This document shows, piece after piece, positions 22,108 through 35,010 of a DNA stretch of 64,000 bases. Position 1 is the first letter of the stretch; each line of letters opens with the position of its first letter. The notes beneath the pieces are model-generated. The model worked only from the letters and a program-made list of their open reading frames with translations, was not told the origin of the DNA and searched no databases. Source of the stretch: Ehretia macrophylla (lineage: Eukaryota; Streptophyta; Magnoliopsida; Boraginales; Ehretiaceae); contig CM075783.1 in the NCBI GenBank assembly GCA_037974665.1, positions 18,384,762 through 18,448,761 of the forward strand. Direction: 5' to 3'. Position numbers and translations under genes: made by a program.

Positions 22108-22396
22108 GGAGTTTTTGAAAATGCTTTCATACAATGCATATAAACATTTATAAAATCATTAGCTAAGCATTCTAAGAAACGCTAAAAGGTAACATTATAC
22201 ATGAAACACTTAGAAGCAATGCGGAGTTAAAACAATAAACATTAAAGCATCTAAAGCAATATAGCATTAAGTCATTAAGGTATCAAAACATTAGATAAGC
22301 TTATCAAAAAGGATACGCTTATTTCACTTACTGATACCATTTCTTATACCACGAACTCTTCTGTTTGTTGCTGGCACGTTCAGGGGTTGTACTCTC

Positions 22397-22490
22397 GCAT
22401 ATTCAGGTGATTAACACTGCACATTCAAGTGATTTACACCATACATTTAGGTGACTTAACACCACACATTCAGGTGACTTAACACCGCAC
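22397..22490. repeat. 22-23-bp minisatellite, four units
   Basis: Units of GCACATTCAGGTGACTTAAC plus two or three bases at 22397, 22419, 22441 and 22464, then a partial unit. Confidence 0.8.
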
Positions 22491-23689
22491 GTACAATGAC
22501 AATTCGTATTCACATTCAATCACTTAACAATACCATTCAACAAAAGAGCTCAAACAACACTAGCTTTAGATAACAATTAACCACACAAAATAGTTCAAGT
22601 ATACATCCTCACTTAATCACACTTAACTAGTCAATCAACTAATCAATCAATTCGATTAATAAAAATCAATTCATATCAAAGTACACATGCATTTCACCCA
22701 TTCTACTTTTCCGATTAGAAACATACGAGTAGCATTTAACCATATTCCATTCATGCTCACCTAACAACACTTAACCAATCAATACATTTGGATTACTAAC
22801 AATCAATTTAATGCTCTTCAAACTAGTCTTTTAACTTCTATCAACTAATAATCCATCTATCAACGAGGTTACATTACGAGCACGTTAGACACTCCACAAT
22901 CATTAACTAACCTCAATCAAACTCTATTTAACACACACACAAACACACGACCAAAACACACACATACGACCCTTTATGTTCATACAATTCACACCAAGCT
23001 CTAATCATATTCTAGCTCGTTTAAGCAATTGTATAACAATTCCAACATCTCTAGAACCTAACTCAAGCATTTAAACAATCATTCAAGGCAAAATCCACAA
23101 ACTTGTATGAATAGTACTTTTCATCATCTTCTTCATATGCACCCTTTACAAACTCTAGCTAAACACGTGCAATAACTTTAAAAGTCTACTCTACTAGCTA
23201 TATGAGCAACAAATATTACAAGATTAAGCTTTATAATGAGCATTTATACCATTAACATTAATTTCCATAATATAAACACAACTTAAAAATATAAATAAAT
23301 GAAATCCCTCACCAAAATACAAATTTTAAGATAAAAACTCAAGATTGGTAACATATATCACAATACAATAAAACCAAGCTCAATTCTATGAAACAAATCT
23401 ACATGAGAGAGAAAAAGAGGGTAAGAATGGGAGCTTTCTTGAAAATATCCAAGGAAACTTTAATCTTTTGGACTGGATTCCTCGCTTCTCGAATAGACAA
23501 TGTTTGAAACATATGGCGGGCAGAGGAGTAGCAAGGTTCACATTCAAAGGCCCCTTCTTCTTTCAAATCTTCACTACATTTTTTCACAACATAATTTATA
23601 TTTATATTTATCCCCAAACTTTATTTTAAGATGCTTGCCAAGTCTAGGAAATACATTTGATGAAAGGAATTCTAGCATTCACGACAATG

Positions 23690-23802
23690 ATATAGCCTGT
23701 ACTTGAGATGAATTTCTTTTCTACAAATGTCAATTGTTTATGAGAATTCTTTCTTTTTGTGTTGACAAAGTGATCCCAAGTAGCAAGACCACCCTTTACG
23801 CT
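23690..23802. repeat. Host repeat copy A, left half (split by the Tat element)
   Basis: Contains GTGTTGACAAAGTGAT and ends at the Tat insertion point with ACGCT. It matches 43675-43786. The right half continues at 43142 after the element. Confidence 0.7.
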
Positions 23803-24250
23803 TGATATAAGGTAAATTCCCAACCCTACACATAATTATTAAAATACCCCTGAGGAGAAATATTAAGGGAAGCCCACAGGTGACCTCGGACCAAAGTCGT
23901 CTCTACCCGAGCCCGAGGTTATGAATGTTCCAATCAGTAAACATTTGGAGGCTCGGGAGTAAGGACAAATCTTGGAGACCTCGAAAAAGGTTATTGTAAC
24001 TAACTCTGACACAATTGCAGAGAGCCAGATAAGAGAGAGAAAAGAGAATCTCTCACAAATGTATAAATAGTACTCTCATACTCAAAAAAAGCAACAGATA
24101 CACACTATACACTTTTCCTTAAGTTTATCTTTCTTCTTCATCAAGAAAGTTTCTAACTTGATCGTCGGAGTGCTCACGTAGGAAAAACCCACAGTGCTCA
24201 TTTTGCAGGGTCCAGCCCAATCAAGCTCTTTGGATTTTTCTACGTTAACA
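23803..24250 (+). repeat. 5' LTR of the Tat element
   Basis: 448 bp, starts TGATATAAGGTAAATTCC and ends CTACGTTAACA. TATA box GTATAAATAGTAC near 24062. It lies against the GGTTGCGCCGTCTGTGGG leader. Confidence 0.9.
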
Positions 24251-24270
24251 GGTTGCGCCGTCTGTGGGAA
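24251..24270 (+). other. Tat-type primer-binding leader
   Basis: GGTTGCGCCGTCTGTGGGAA begins at the first base after the LTR. It is close to the TGGCGCCGTC... leader of Tat-lineage elements, whose primer is generally a tRNA other than initiator Met. Confidence 0.7.
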
Positions 24271-24289
24271 CTCAAAAGATTGCCCATTG

Positions 24290-25667
24290 AGATCACCACT
24301 ATAGTTCAAACAAGAAGCCACAACCAGGCTCACATGTTACCATCACCGGGAGATGTAGTACGGAGTAACCACCAAAATATTGAACCCCCACTGCCCAGAG
24401 TGTACCCTCCAAGTGGAGCCATAAATCCAACCACCCATACGCCTCACCGTCTAGCGCAACATATACAAACCCAGATCCAAGGAGCCTTAGCTCTTGGTTC
24501 CTCACAGCCTGTTTCATCCCCACAAGTGGATGTGAACAACCTAGCCAAAATTGTAGAAAACATGTAAGACACCTTGAACCGTTTGCTTAAAGCACAAACA
24601 CTACCCCAAACAGTTCCACCACCGCCAAACTTTGCCTACCCGATAAACCAACCTATACACTTATATCCTAGCCACCAAAATCCCATACCTGTAAGGCCCG
24701 AGGTGTCAGCCAGGAGGGTTGAACCTCAAAATGCACCCCGAGTTCGTGAGGAGGGAGACGAAACCTCTGGCTCTGTTCATAGGAAGGAGCCACCCAAGAG
24801 GAGATGCTTTCAGGAGGAGGCTAAGAATGGGTCCAGGTGCGATGGGTCTCAAGCGTAAATGTATATGGGACCAAACCCCTTTGTGAGGGCGATAAGGGAA
24901 GTTCCTCGCCCAGTTGGTTACAAGTTGTCATCACTGCCACTTTATGATGGAACAGGGGACTTGAAGGATCATTTGGCAATTTTTCGTCATTAGATGGTCT
25001 TTTATGAAATACCCGAAGCTTTGATGTGTAGAGCATTTCCCACTACTTTGGTAGACTCAATAATGAGATGGTTTGGTGACTTGGAGAAGGACTCCGTTGG
25101 GTCCTTTATGCAGTTGTTCGAGGCTTTTACAGATCGTTTTGCAGCGAGTAACAAACCAACCAAACATACATCCCTGCTGCTTAATATTAGGCAAGGGAAA
25201 GAGGAAACTTTAAGGCAATATTTGGCACACTTCAATTGAGTCGCCTTGGAAATCACTCACCTCGATGACAAGTTTGTCATTACAACATATATCAAAGGTT
25301 TGAACAATCAAAATTTCATGGCTTTATTAGGAAATCAACGCCGATGAGGTCATATAGGCCAAGAGAGAGGAGGAGTCGAGAAGGGAGACCCCAGGCACAC
25401 AGACTTTGGGAGGACATCCCAAAGACAAGGGTAAAGCCAAAGCCTGACCCCCTGCGACGTAAAAAGTAAAATTGGAGGAGGTGAAATTTGAAAAATACAA
25501 GTGAAATTTGAAAAATACACGCCTTTAAATAGGCCTCGATGGGATATATTTGCAGAAATCTAGACCAGGTTTGACCTGCCGGTACCCTCGAGGATGTGAG
25601 GAGACTCGAGAAGGAGGCCTTGGGACAAGTTTGCCAGTACCCTAATGACCACGAGCATGACACAAAT
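24290..25667 (+). pseudogene. gag of the Tat element, left part
   Basis: A proline-rich leader (to about 24860) is followed by the gag core: PNPFVRAIREVPRPVGYKLS, then YDGTGDLKDHL, then SIMRWFGDLEKDSVGSFMQL and SLLLNIRQGKEETLRQYLAH (to about 25240). These are the standard Tat gag blocks. Gag-like sequence stops at the chromovirus insertion point and resumes at 35011. A fossil with several breaks. Confidence 0.8.
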
Positions 25668-27987
25668 TGTAAAGCCCGGCATGAGAATATATATATATAT
25701 AATTATATTAATTATAATGCATTCATATAATTTCATATGCATTGGCATCAATTATGTGCATTAATATTATTTATCGTGAATATTAATCATTTTGCGTGCC
25801 AAAATGTTCAATTTTGTGCATTATGGAGTTTCACTTGTCGCAGACATTAATTGTACTTCAAATACGTCAAGAGTAGTAACTAATTAGTTGCAAACTAACC
25901 AAAATGGCAAACTAGTAGTACACAACATACTTGGAGGGAACTCTTGTAATTTGGCTCACTAGATATTTGATCACCTAACTTCTACTATGCTTGCCCACTC
26001 AAAACACACAATACACCTTATACACACGAAAAATTCCTGTACACACACTCACACATACACATACTCTTACTCGACCAAAGGGAGGAAGGAAAAAGAAAGA
26101 AGAAGAAGAAGAAAAAAGTAGGAGGAAGAATAGAAGTTTGATCAAGCCAATTTCTATCACACTCTTGTCTTCTTGAACAACTTCAAGTGTTCCTTTGTCT
26201 CCCTTGCTGGTCAAACTTGTGATTGAGGTGAGGGTTGTTTTTCAAATGCTTTTCAAGATACATTAAGAATGGTCAATGATTATACTTGTGTTTAGAGCTT
26301 GATTGGGTGCTTACATATGGTTATATATGTAGATTTGAATTTGTTAAAAGGTGTATTGAGTTTGTTGAGAGTGTTAATGTTGTGGAGCTTGAACATGAAT
26401 TTTGGGTGTTGTTGATTGTTGATATGGGATGGTTTTGGTTGAGTTTGAAGCCTTGTATGATGCCTAATAGCCATTTAGAACTTGTTTGTATGTTGGTAGA
26501 TGGATAGGTTGTGGGATAGGTGAATTGGATACAATTTTGGTGTTTTTCGTGTAGCTATCCGGGAATTACAGCCCCTATCCGGTCGCCCGGATAGAGGCCT
26601 CAATGCCTGGCAGAAAGCTTCGATCCGGGTGTTACCTGCTTCATCCGGTCGACTAGATGAAGGCCCCAACGCCCAGATGTTTGACAACTCTGCGCATTGA
26701 TTTTGCGGAAGCCATATCTCATTCGTTTCAACTCTGAATTGAGTTCCGTTTAATTCTAGAGTTATCTAAATTCGATTATGTTCGATTCTAGACAAAAATC
26801 AGATTAATTGGAGTTTGGAAAAGTATGTAAATTTACCTCCTAAGTTAAGCTAATGCAAAAGTATTAGAAGCGCTTGTATGATGAATCAACCTTCCTCATT
26901 GACTTCCACATTACATCTTATAAGTTCTAAATGCAAGGTATTATAATTGTTTCCTATCTACATGACCATATGAATTCTAAATGTAAGATGTTGTAATTAT
27001 TTACATGTTTATATATTGGAATATGTTCAAGATTAGTTGCATGATTATGTGATCGTAGGTAACCTACTTTGTTGCCTCCTTTACCTGTTGATCCATATAT
27101 CTTGCTTGTCATGATAATGATTGCATGCGCGATGGTTGCAACCACAATTATGGGTATGGTAGCATTCGTTTCCCCTGGGTAGCAACAGGCTACCAGTAGG
27201 TCTCGACTACCACAGTCCCCGGTGATTATCTAGATATCACCTAATGTTTGGAGTTGGGAAAAATGATGATGATTGATTCAAGGACGGCCGACTATAACAA
27301 CTGCAAGGAAAATTGTATCCTTTGATATATGGTAAACCTACCTTCGCTTGGACCCTTGAGGACCTCGGAGGGTAGAGTGACGTGTTATTACTTGTTTATT
27401 GATTTTTGTACTTAATTGTAATGATGCATATCATGTGTTCATGAAAGGTTTTCAAATGTTGAATTGTTTGTGAAAACCACCAGAGGCCATTAACCCTCGT
27501 TAAGCTAAGTGTAGCTCATCCCTTTATATGACAATCTTTCAGGTGAGGCTGAGATTGAGCCTGTGCTAGGGACTCAAGCTGAAGGCGATGCCTATTTGTG
27601 TGATAAGACGGACTTTTGCTTGCTATGATTCTAGTTGCTTGTAGATGGTTAAGAATATGTATTGAACTATGTTATAAATTGTATAACTTTAGGTGTTGTA
27701 ATATTATTTTGGATAATGGATTGTAAATTTTATTAATAGACTATTCTTTTGAGGCCTCGTGGGCATTGATGGTTGAGGCATGCCGGAGGGTTGAATGTAA
27801 GCCTTGTATATATGAATGATCAAGTTAATGAATGTTAATGCCAATAGTTTTGGGGCACCGTTCTTGAAGTTACTTGTGGTTTTTATTTATGTTTAGGTCA
27901 TGAATGAATGATTGTCTAGGTTTATCTATCTAGTCCGCGTCACGTTCCGGCCTTGTCTTGGCAACGAGTCGGGGTCGGGGCATGACA
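25668..27987 (+). repeat. 5' LTR of the nested chromovirus
   Basis: 2,320 bp, starts TGTAAAGCCCGGCATGA and ends GGGGCATGACA. Contains (AC)n and GAA-rich tracts near 26040-26130 and a palindromic ATCCGG...CCGGAT block near 26555-26660. It is 69 bp longer than the 3' LTR because that block is present as two sub-repeats here and one there. Confidence 0.92.
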
Positions 27988-27995
27988 CCTTTAGG

Positions 27996-28007
27996 TGGTA
28001 TCAGAGC
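27996..28007 (+). other. Primer-binding site (initiator tRNA-Met type)
   Basis: TGGTATCAGAGC, eight bases after the LTR end with the same CTTTAGG spacer as the left-edge chromovirus. Confidence 0.92.
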
Positions 28008-28263
28008 TTAGCTATTTAGCTAGGCATAAGCCAGATTTGGAACCCCTGGTTAGTGGGTAGGAAACTTGAGATGAGAATATGTCGAAGTACTTTCAGGAAC
28101 TTATGTGCTTATGTGAACTTATCTGCTTAACATGATATATTTGCTTCTTGTCTATGTATAACCTAGGTGTAGGAACATTGTTAACACATGTATTTATATT
28201 AATCTGATACCATAAGGCATGCGTATTATATAACCATGAGTGGTCCATATGCTATGTTTATAG

Positions 28264-29400
28264 ATGGCAGGTCATAATACCCGCGCAAATGCCGGAGCAC
28301 AAGGAACGGGGAATGTTGACCCAGTCAACCCCGGAATAACCATGTTCAATATGATGTCAACTGCATTGGATCGTATGAGTAGGGTGATGGAACAACAGGT
28401 GAACATCAATATGGGTGCAGGTAACAACAACAATAATAATAACAAAGGTGGTGGCAACAACAATAATAACAACCAAGGTAGTGAAGATGATACGTTGAAA
28501 GGCTTCTTAGGGTATGGACCTTCTAAGATCTTGGGTAAGCCTGATAGTGAGAAGGCAGAGGCGTGGCTTGCCAAGGTGGAGAAGATTTATGTAGCCATGA
28601 ATTACAATGATGAGAAGAAGGTAGCCTTTGCAACTTTCTTGCTAGAAGAGGATGCAGAGGAATGGTGGAGGAATGAGAATGAGCGTTGGGAGCGAAATGG
28701 TACCCCAACAACATGGGCTAACTTTGTGAGGTCATTCAAAGGCAACTATGTGTCGGAGGTGACTCGAGAGAGAAAGAAAGAAGAGTTCCTTACTGTGAGG
28801 CAAGGAAGCTTATCAGTGGTGCAATATGAAGCCCGATTCAATAAACTCTCCAAATACTTGCCAGGGTTGGTCCAAACTGAAAGTACAAGGATCAAACATT
28901 TTGTTCGGGGATTAAGGCCCAAAATTCATGATTTTTTTGCATCCCACCGTTTCACTACTTATGCTGAAATTGTTGATTCGGCATCGCGGGTTGAGAAGAG
29001 GAGATTGAATACTCGTGGAGGACCGAGTCAAGTGAGTAAGAGGCCAATGTTGTCACAAGCACCTCAGAGATCGTACTTAGTCCAGAGTCAAGCATCAAGT
29101 CAAGCTAGATCAGCCCCTACCCGACTACAACCAAATGCTTCAGTTACTCAATCGGCTAGTGGTTCTTCGGGTAACACTACTACAGCTCGTAATCTTGTGT
29201 ATAGGCATCGTAATAAGAAGAGGCATGTGAAGGCCCAATGTTGGAGAAATAATAGTAGATGCCTTAGATATGGTAGTGATTAACACCAGGCAAGACAGTG
29301 CATTAAATGGCAAGGCAGAGATCAATAGCACCAAACCACAGTCAATGCCCCAGCATAGAGGGTCCAAGCCCGGGTATATTCTGTTGATCATGAAGAGATT
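28264..29400 (+). CDS. gag region of the nested chromovirus (fossil)
   Basis: Starts at an ATG ([20 protein letters not shown]). A low-complexity asparagine/glycine run (about residues 53-75, from AAC/AAT repeats) is followed by the gag core ([50 protein letters not shown]) and a serine/glutamine-rich linker leading to a degenerate zinc-knuckle region. Confidence 0.88.
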
Positions 29401-29409
29401 CCGGAGGCT

Positions 29410-32400
29410 GCAGCAGTGGTTGAAGGTACTTTCTTAATTTCAAAACAATTGGTAAAGGTGCTTATTGATACTAGAGCCACGCATTCCTTTATTTCACCTC
29501 AATGTGTGCATCGCATCAAGTTGCAAGTAGGACCTTTATTATGTCATGTAGAGGTTAGCAATCCCATGGGCACCAAACATGTTTTTAAATATGGATGTAG
29601 AGAATATAAAATTCAAATAAAGGACCTGGAGTTTTTGGTTGACCTCATTGTACTTCATTTTCAAAAATATGATGTTATATTGGGAATGGATTGGTTAGCT
29701 CACAACTATGCCCAATTGGATTGCCGGACGAAGATTGTGAAGTTTCAGGTACCGGGTCAACCTGTAGTTGAAGTGAAGAGTAGAAGTGATTTTTCAGGAA
29801 ATATTATTGTATCCTCGATCAAGGCTGTGAAATTAATGAGGAAAGGATGTAGTGGGTATTTGGCATATTTGTTCAACAAGCCGACCGATCAGGTTAAGCT
29901 AGGGGAGGTATTAATGGTGAAGGAATATATTGATGTGTTTCTGGAAGAATTACTGGGACTGCCACCAAAGAGGGTGATTGACTTTATGATTGAAGTATTG
30001 CCAGGTACTCAACCTATCTCAAAGGCACCATATCGGATGGCCCCAGCTGAATTGCAAGAATTAAAGGTTCAATTGCAAGGATTGTTAGAAAAAGGGTTTT
30101 TTCATCCTAGTTCATTTCCTTGGAGAGCCCGAGTATTGTTCGTGAAGAAGAAAGATGGCATGTTGAGGCTATGTGTTGACTATCGGGGATTAAATCAGGT
30201 GACTGTTAAGAAAAAATATTCCTTGCCATTGATAGATGTGCTATTTGATCAATTACAAGGAGCTAAAGTTTATTCGAAGTTTGATTTGAGGCAGGGTTAC
30301 TATCAGCTTCGCATCAAGAAGGAAGACGTGCCTAAGTCAGCTTTTAGGACAAGGTACGTACATTATGAATTTGTTGTAATGCCCTTTGGACTAACAAATG
30401 CTCCTGCTGCCTTTATGGACTTGATGCATAGAGTGTTCCAGCCTTACTTGGATCAATTTGTGGTGATATTCATAGATGATATTTTGGTGTATTCCAAGAC
30501 AGAAGAGGAGCATGAAAAATATTTACATTTGGTGTTACAGAAGTTACGAGAATATCAGTTGTATGCCAAGTTTAGCAAATGCGAGTTTTGGCTTCAACAA
30601 GTTGTTTTCTTAGGGCATATAATCTCCCAAGCGGGGATAGTGGTGGATCCCTCAAAGATTGAAGTGGTGTAGTCATGGAAAAGACCCGAGAATATTACGG
30701 AGGTGTGTAGTTTTCTTGGGCTAGCCGGGTACTATAGGAGGTTCGTGAGAGACTTCTCAAAGATTGCAGGACCTCTTACAAGATTGACACAAAAGAAGGT
30801 GAGCTTCACATGGGATGATAAATGTGAAAATAGCTTCCAAGAGTTGAAAAAGAGATTGACAACCGCTCCTATCTTAGCATTGCCTGAGGGAAGTCAAGGG
30901 TTTGTCATTTATAGTGATGCTTCGAAGAAGGGATTAGGATGTGTTTTGATGCAAAATGGTCAAGTCATTGCTTATGCCTCTCGGAAGTTGAAGCCCTATG
31001 AGGTGAATTACTCCACACATGATTTAGAGTTGGCAGCGATAGTATTCGCATTGAAGAAGTGGAGACATTATTTATGGGAAAGCAAGTTCGAGATTTTCAC
31101 CGACCACAAAAGCTTGAAATATTTATTTTCTCACAAAGAGTTGAACATGCGACAGAGAAGATGGATGGAACTCCTGGAAGACTACAATTGCACCATTAAC
31201 TATGTGCCCGGAAAGGCTAATGTGGTGGCAATTGCATTGAGCCGGAAGGCAAGCTTGGCGAAGTTAGAGGTGAATGCTCATCTAACGATTCAGTCAGCAT
31301 TGTTATCTCAAATCAAGGAAGCTCAACAACAAGATCCACAATTTCAGAAGATAAAAGAAAACAATCCGGATTTCAAACAGCAAGATAGATTGTAGAGATT
31401 TCGAAACTGGGTTTGTGTACCTAATGACCTAGAATTGAAGAAGAAGATACTTGAACAAGCTCACAACACGAGGTATACAATACATCCTGGAGGAACAAAA
31501 ATGTACCGAGATTTGAGACAATTCTATTGGTGGAACAACATGAAGCGGAAGATTGTAGAATTTGTGTCACGTTGCTTGACATGTCAAAGGGTTAAGGCAG
31601 AGCATTAAAGACCTATGAGACTTTTGCAACCTTTGGAGATTCCACAATGGAAATGGGAGCACATAACAATGGATTTTGTGACGGAATTACCGAGGTCACC
31701 TCGAGGTTATGATATTGTTTGGGTGATCGTCGATCAGTTGACGAAAATAGCCCATTTCATAGCAATGAATAAGATGGATAGCTTGGAGAAACGAGTTGAT
31801 TTGTGCATAGCTAACATTGTAAAATTGCATAGTGTACCCGTGAGCATAGTGTCTGACAGGGATCCAAGGTTTACTTCGCGGTTTTGGCAAAAGTTTCAAG
31901 AGTCATTGGGGACAAAGTTGCGTTTCAGTACAACCTACCATCCTCAAACTGATGGACAGTCTGAAAGGACCATTCAGATCTTGGAGGACATGCTGCAAGC
32001 TTGTGCATTGGACTTCGGAGGAACATGGGAAAAATATTTGTCGTTGGCAGAGTTTGCCTACAACAACAGTTACCAAGCAACGATTGGCATGGAACCTTAC
32101 GAGGCCTTGTACGGACGGAAATGTAAATCCCCTCTATATTGGAGTGAAGTTGGTGAGATGAAAGCCATTGATCCCACATCATTACCGGAGATGATAGAGA
32201 AGATAGAGAATGTACAATTAATATGGAAAAGGATGCTCACCACTCAGAGTAGGTAAAAAAGCTATGCCGATAGAAGAAGAAGAGACATGGAGTTTGGAGT
32301 GGGTGATAAAGTATTTCTAAAGTTGTCTCCTTGGAAATGATTGATTCGGCATGGCAAGGGTGGTAAGTTAAGTCCGAGGTACGTGGGACCGTTTGAGATT

Positions 32401-32710
32401 GTGAAGAAAATTGGCAAGTTAACATACCGGTTGAGTTTACCTCCAAATCTTTCCGGTATACATGACGTGTTCCATGTCTCAATGTTGAGGAAGTATCAAC
32501 CTGACCCTTCTCATATCTTAGAGCCAGAGCCACTACAACTTCGTGAGAACTTTTCCTATGAAGAAAAGCCCGTGTGAATCTTGGACGAACAAGAGCTAGA
32601 GTTGCGTAGGAAGAAGATTCGTATGGTAAAGGTATTGTGGAGCAATCATGGAATTGAGGAAGCAACCTAGGAGTTACGGGATCAGATGGAGAAACAACAT
32701 CCGGAGTTAT
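29410..32710 (+). pseudogene. pol region of the nested chromovirus
   Basis: Domains in order: aspartic protease ([11 protein letters not shown] near 29480, VILGMDWL near 29690), reverse transcriptase ([12 protein letters not shown] near 30170, [11 protein letters not shown] near 30470), RNase H ([15 protein letters not shown] near 30905, [11 protein letters not shown] near 31100), integrase (zinc finger ending SRCLTCQRVK near 31570; core IVSDRDPRFTSRFW near 31850 and YHPQTDGQSERT near 31940), then GPFEIVKKIGKLTYRL near 32390 and a C-terminal chromodomain-like stretch near 32580-32700. The chromodomain marks a chromovirus. A fossil with several breaks. Confidence 0.9.
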
Positions 32711-32745
32711 TTGCAAGGTAAGAAAAAATTGCGACGCAATTTTTT

Positions 32746-32759
32746 TAAGGAGGGAAGGA
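32746..32759 (+). other. Polypurine tract of the nested chromovirus
   Basis: AAGGAGGGAAGGA after a T-run (AATTTTTTT), immediately before the 3' LTR. This is the usual Tekay form and marks the plus-strand primer. Confidence 0.85.
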
Positions 32760-35010
32760 TATAAAGCCCGGCATGATAATATATATATATATTAATTATA
32801 ATGCATTCATATAATTTCATATGCATTGGCATCAATTATGTGCATTAATATTATTTATCGTGCATATTTATCATTTTGCGTGCCAAAATGTTCAATTTCG
32901 TGCATTATGGAGTTTCACTTGTCGCAGACATTAATTGTACTTCAAATACGTCAAAAGTAGTAGTAACTAATTAGTTGCAAACTAACCAAAATGGCAAACT
33001 AGTAGTACACAACATAGTTGGAGGGCACTCTTGTAATTTGACTCACTAGATATTTGATCACCTAACTTCTACTATGCTTGCCCACTCAAAACACACAATA
33101 CACTTCATACACACACAAAATTCTTGCACACACACTCACACACACACACTCTTACTCGACCAAAGGGAAGAAGGAGAAAGAAATAAGAAGAAGAAGAAAG
33201 AAGAATGAGGAAGAAAAGAAGTTTGATCAAGCCAATTTCGATCACACTCTTATCTTCTTGAACAACTTCAAGTGTTCCTTTGTCTCCATTGCTTGTCAAA
33301 CTTGTGATTGAGGTGAGGGTTGTTTTTCAAATGCTTTTCAAGATACATTAAGCATGGTCGATGATTATACTTGTGTTTAGAGCTTTATTGGGTGCTTACA
33401 TATGGTTATATATGTAGATTTGAATTTGTTAAAAGGTGTATTGAGTTTGTTGAGAGTGTTAATGTTGTGGAGCTTGAACATGAATTTTAGGTGCTGTTGA
33501 TTGTTGATATGGGATGGTTTTGGTTGAGTTTGAAGCCTTGTATGATACCTAATAGCCATTTAGAACTTGTTTGTATGTTGGTAGATACATATGTTGTGGT
33601 ATAGGTGAATTGGGTAGAATTTTGGTGTTTTTTGTGCAGCTATCCAGGTATTACAACCCCTATCCAGTCGCCCGGATAGAGGCCTCAATGCCCGGCAGGA
33701 TGTTTGACAACTCTGTGCAGTGATTTTGCGGAAGCCATATCTCATTTGTTTCAACTCTGAAATGAGTTCCGTTTGATTCTAGAATTATCTAAATTCAATT
33801 AGTTTCGATTCTAGACAAAAATTTGATTAATTGGAGTTTGGGAAAGTAGGTAAATTTGCCTCCTAAGTTAAGATAATGCAAAAGTATTAGAAACGCTTGT
33901 ATGATGAATCAACCTTTCTCATTGACTTCCACATTACATCTTATAAGTTCTAAATGCAAGGTATTATAATTGTTTCTTGTCTACATGACTATATGAATTC
34001 TAAATGTAAGATGTTGTAATTATTTACATGTTTATATATTGGAATATGTTCAAGATTAGTTGCATGATTATGTGATCGGAGGTAACCTACTTTGTTGCCC
34101 CCTTTACCTGTTGATGCATATATCTTGCTTGTTATGATAATGATTGCATGCGTGATGGTTGCAACCACAATTATGGGCATGGTAGCATTCGTTTCACCTG
34201 GGTAGCAACGGGCTACCAGTAGGTCTCGACTACCATAGTCCCCGGTGATTATCCGGATATCACCTAATGTTTGGAGATGGGAAAAATGATGATGATTGAT
34301 TCAAGGCCGGCCGACTACAACAATTGCAAGGAAAATTGTATCCTTTGATATATGGTAAACCTACTTTCGCTTTCGCCCTTGAGGACCTCGGAGGGTAGAG
34401 TGATGTGTTGTTGCTTGTTTATTAATTTTTGTACTTAATTGCACTGATGCATATCATGTTTTCATGAAATGTTTTCAAATGTTGAATTGTTTGCGTAAAC
34501 CGCCAGAGGCCATTAACCCTCGTTGAGCTAAGTGTAGCTCATCCTTTTATATGACAATTTTTCAGGTGAGGCCGAGGTTGAGCCTGTGCTAGGGACTCAA
34601 GCTGAAGGCGATGCCTATTTGTGTGATGAGATGGACTTTTGCTTGCTATGATTCTAGTTGCTTGTAGATGGTTAAGCATATGTATTGAACTATGTTATAA
34701 ATTGTATAACTTTCGGTGTTGTAATATTCTTTTGGATAATGGATTGTAAATCTTATTAATAGACTATTCTTTTGAGGACTCGTGGGCATTGATGGTTGAG
34801 GCATGCCGAAGGGTTGAATGTAGGCCTTGTATATATGAATGATCAAGCTAATGAATGTTAGTGCTAATAGTTTTGGGGCACCGTTCTTGAAGTTACTTGT
34901 GGTTATTATTTATGTTTAGGTCATGAATGAATGATTGTACAGGTTTATCTATCTAGTCTGCATCACGTTTTGGCCTTGTCTTGGCAACAAGTCGGGGTCA
35001 GGGCATGACA
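32760..35010 (+). repeat. 3' LTR of the nested chromovirus
   Basis: 2,251 bp, starts TATAAAGCCCGGCATGA and ends AGGGCATGACA. It matches the 5' LTR along its length apart from scattered substitutions and one missing sub-repeat of about 69 bp. Confidence 0.92.

Larger units (their letters stand above)
21469..23640 (-). mobile_element. Decayed gypsy-type solo LTR (minus orientation)
   Basis: The inner end TATAACGCCCCAG..., on the minus strand CTGGGGCGTTATA, matches the LTR end at 3548 (GGGGCGTTACA). Inside, on the minus strand, are the CTCCCTCACTGAGT and GAGGCTGAGATAGATCC segments seen in the other long LTRs. TATA-like ATAAATATAAATT lies near 23595. The right boundary is not resolved. No gag or primer site adjoins it. 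Confidence 0.45.
25668..35010 (+). mobile_element. Ty3/gypsy chromovirus (Tekay-like), near full length, nested in the Tat gag
   Basis: 9.3 kb: LTR (25668-27987), tRNA-Met site, gag, protease, RT, RNase H, integrase, chromodomain region, purine tract, LTR (32760-35010). The flanking 5-mers CAAAT and TAAAT share AAAT, fitting a 5-bp TSD. The two LTRs look about 95% or more alike by eye, so the insertion is young compared with its host element. It looks structurally complete, but the coding part has roughly half a dozen breaks. Confidence 0.93.

Noticed and set aside
24299-24523. Minus-strand frame opposite the Tat gag leader
   Set aside because: Shadow of the proline-rich gag leader on the other strand.
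26286-26507. Open frames in both chromovirus LTRs
   Set aside because: Present in the non-coding part of each LTR; chance frames, not conserved proteins.
32237-32716. Minus-strand frame of 159 codons opposite the chromovirus integrase end
   Set aside because: Antisense shadow of the pol region; no independent motif.
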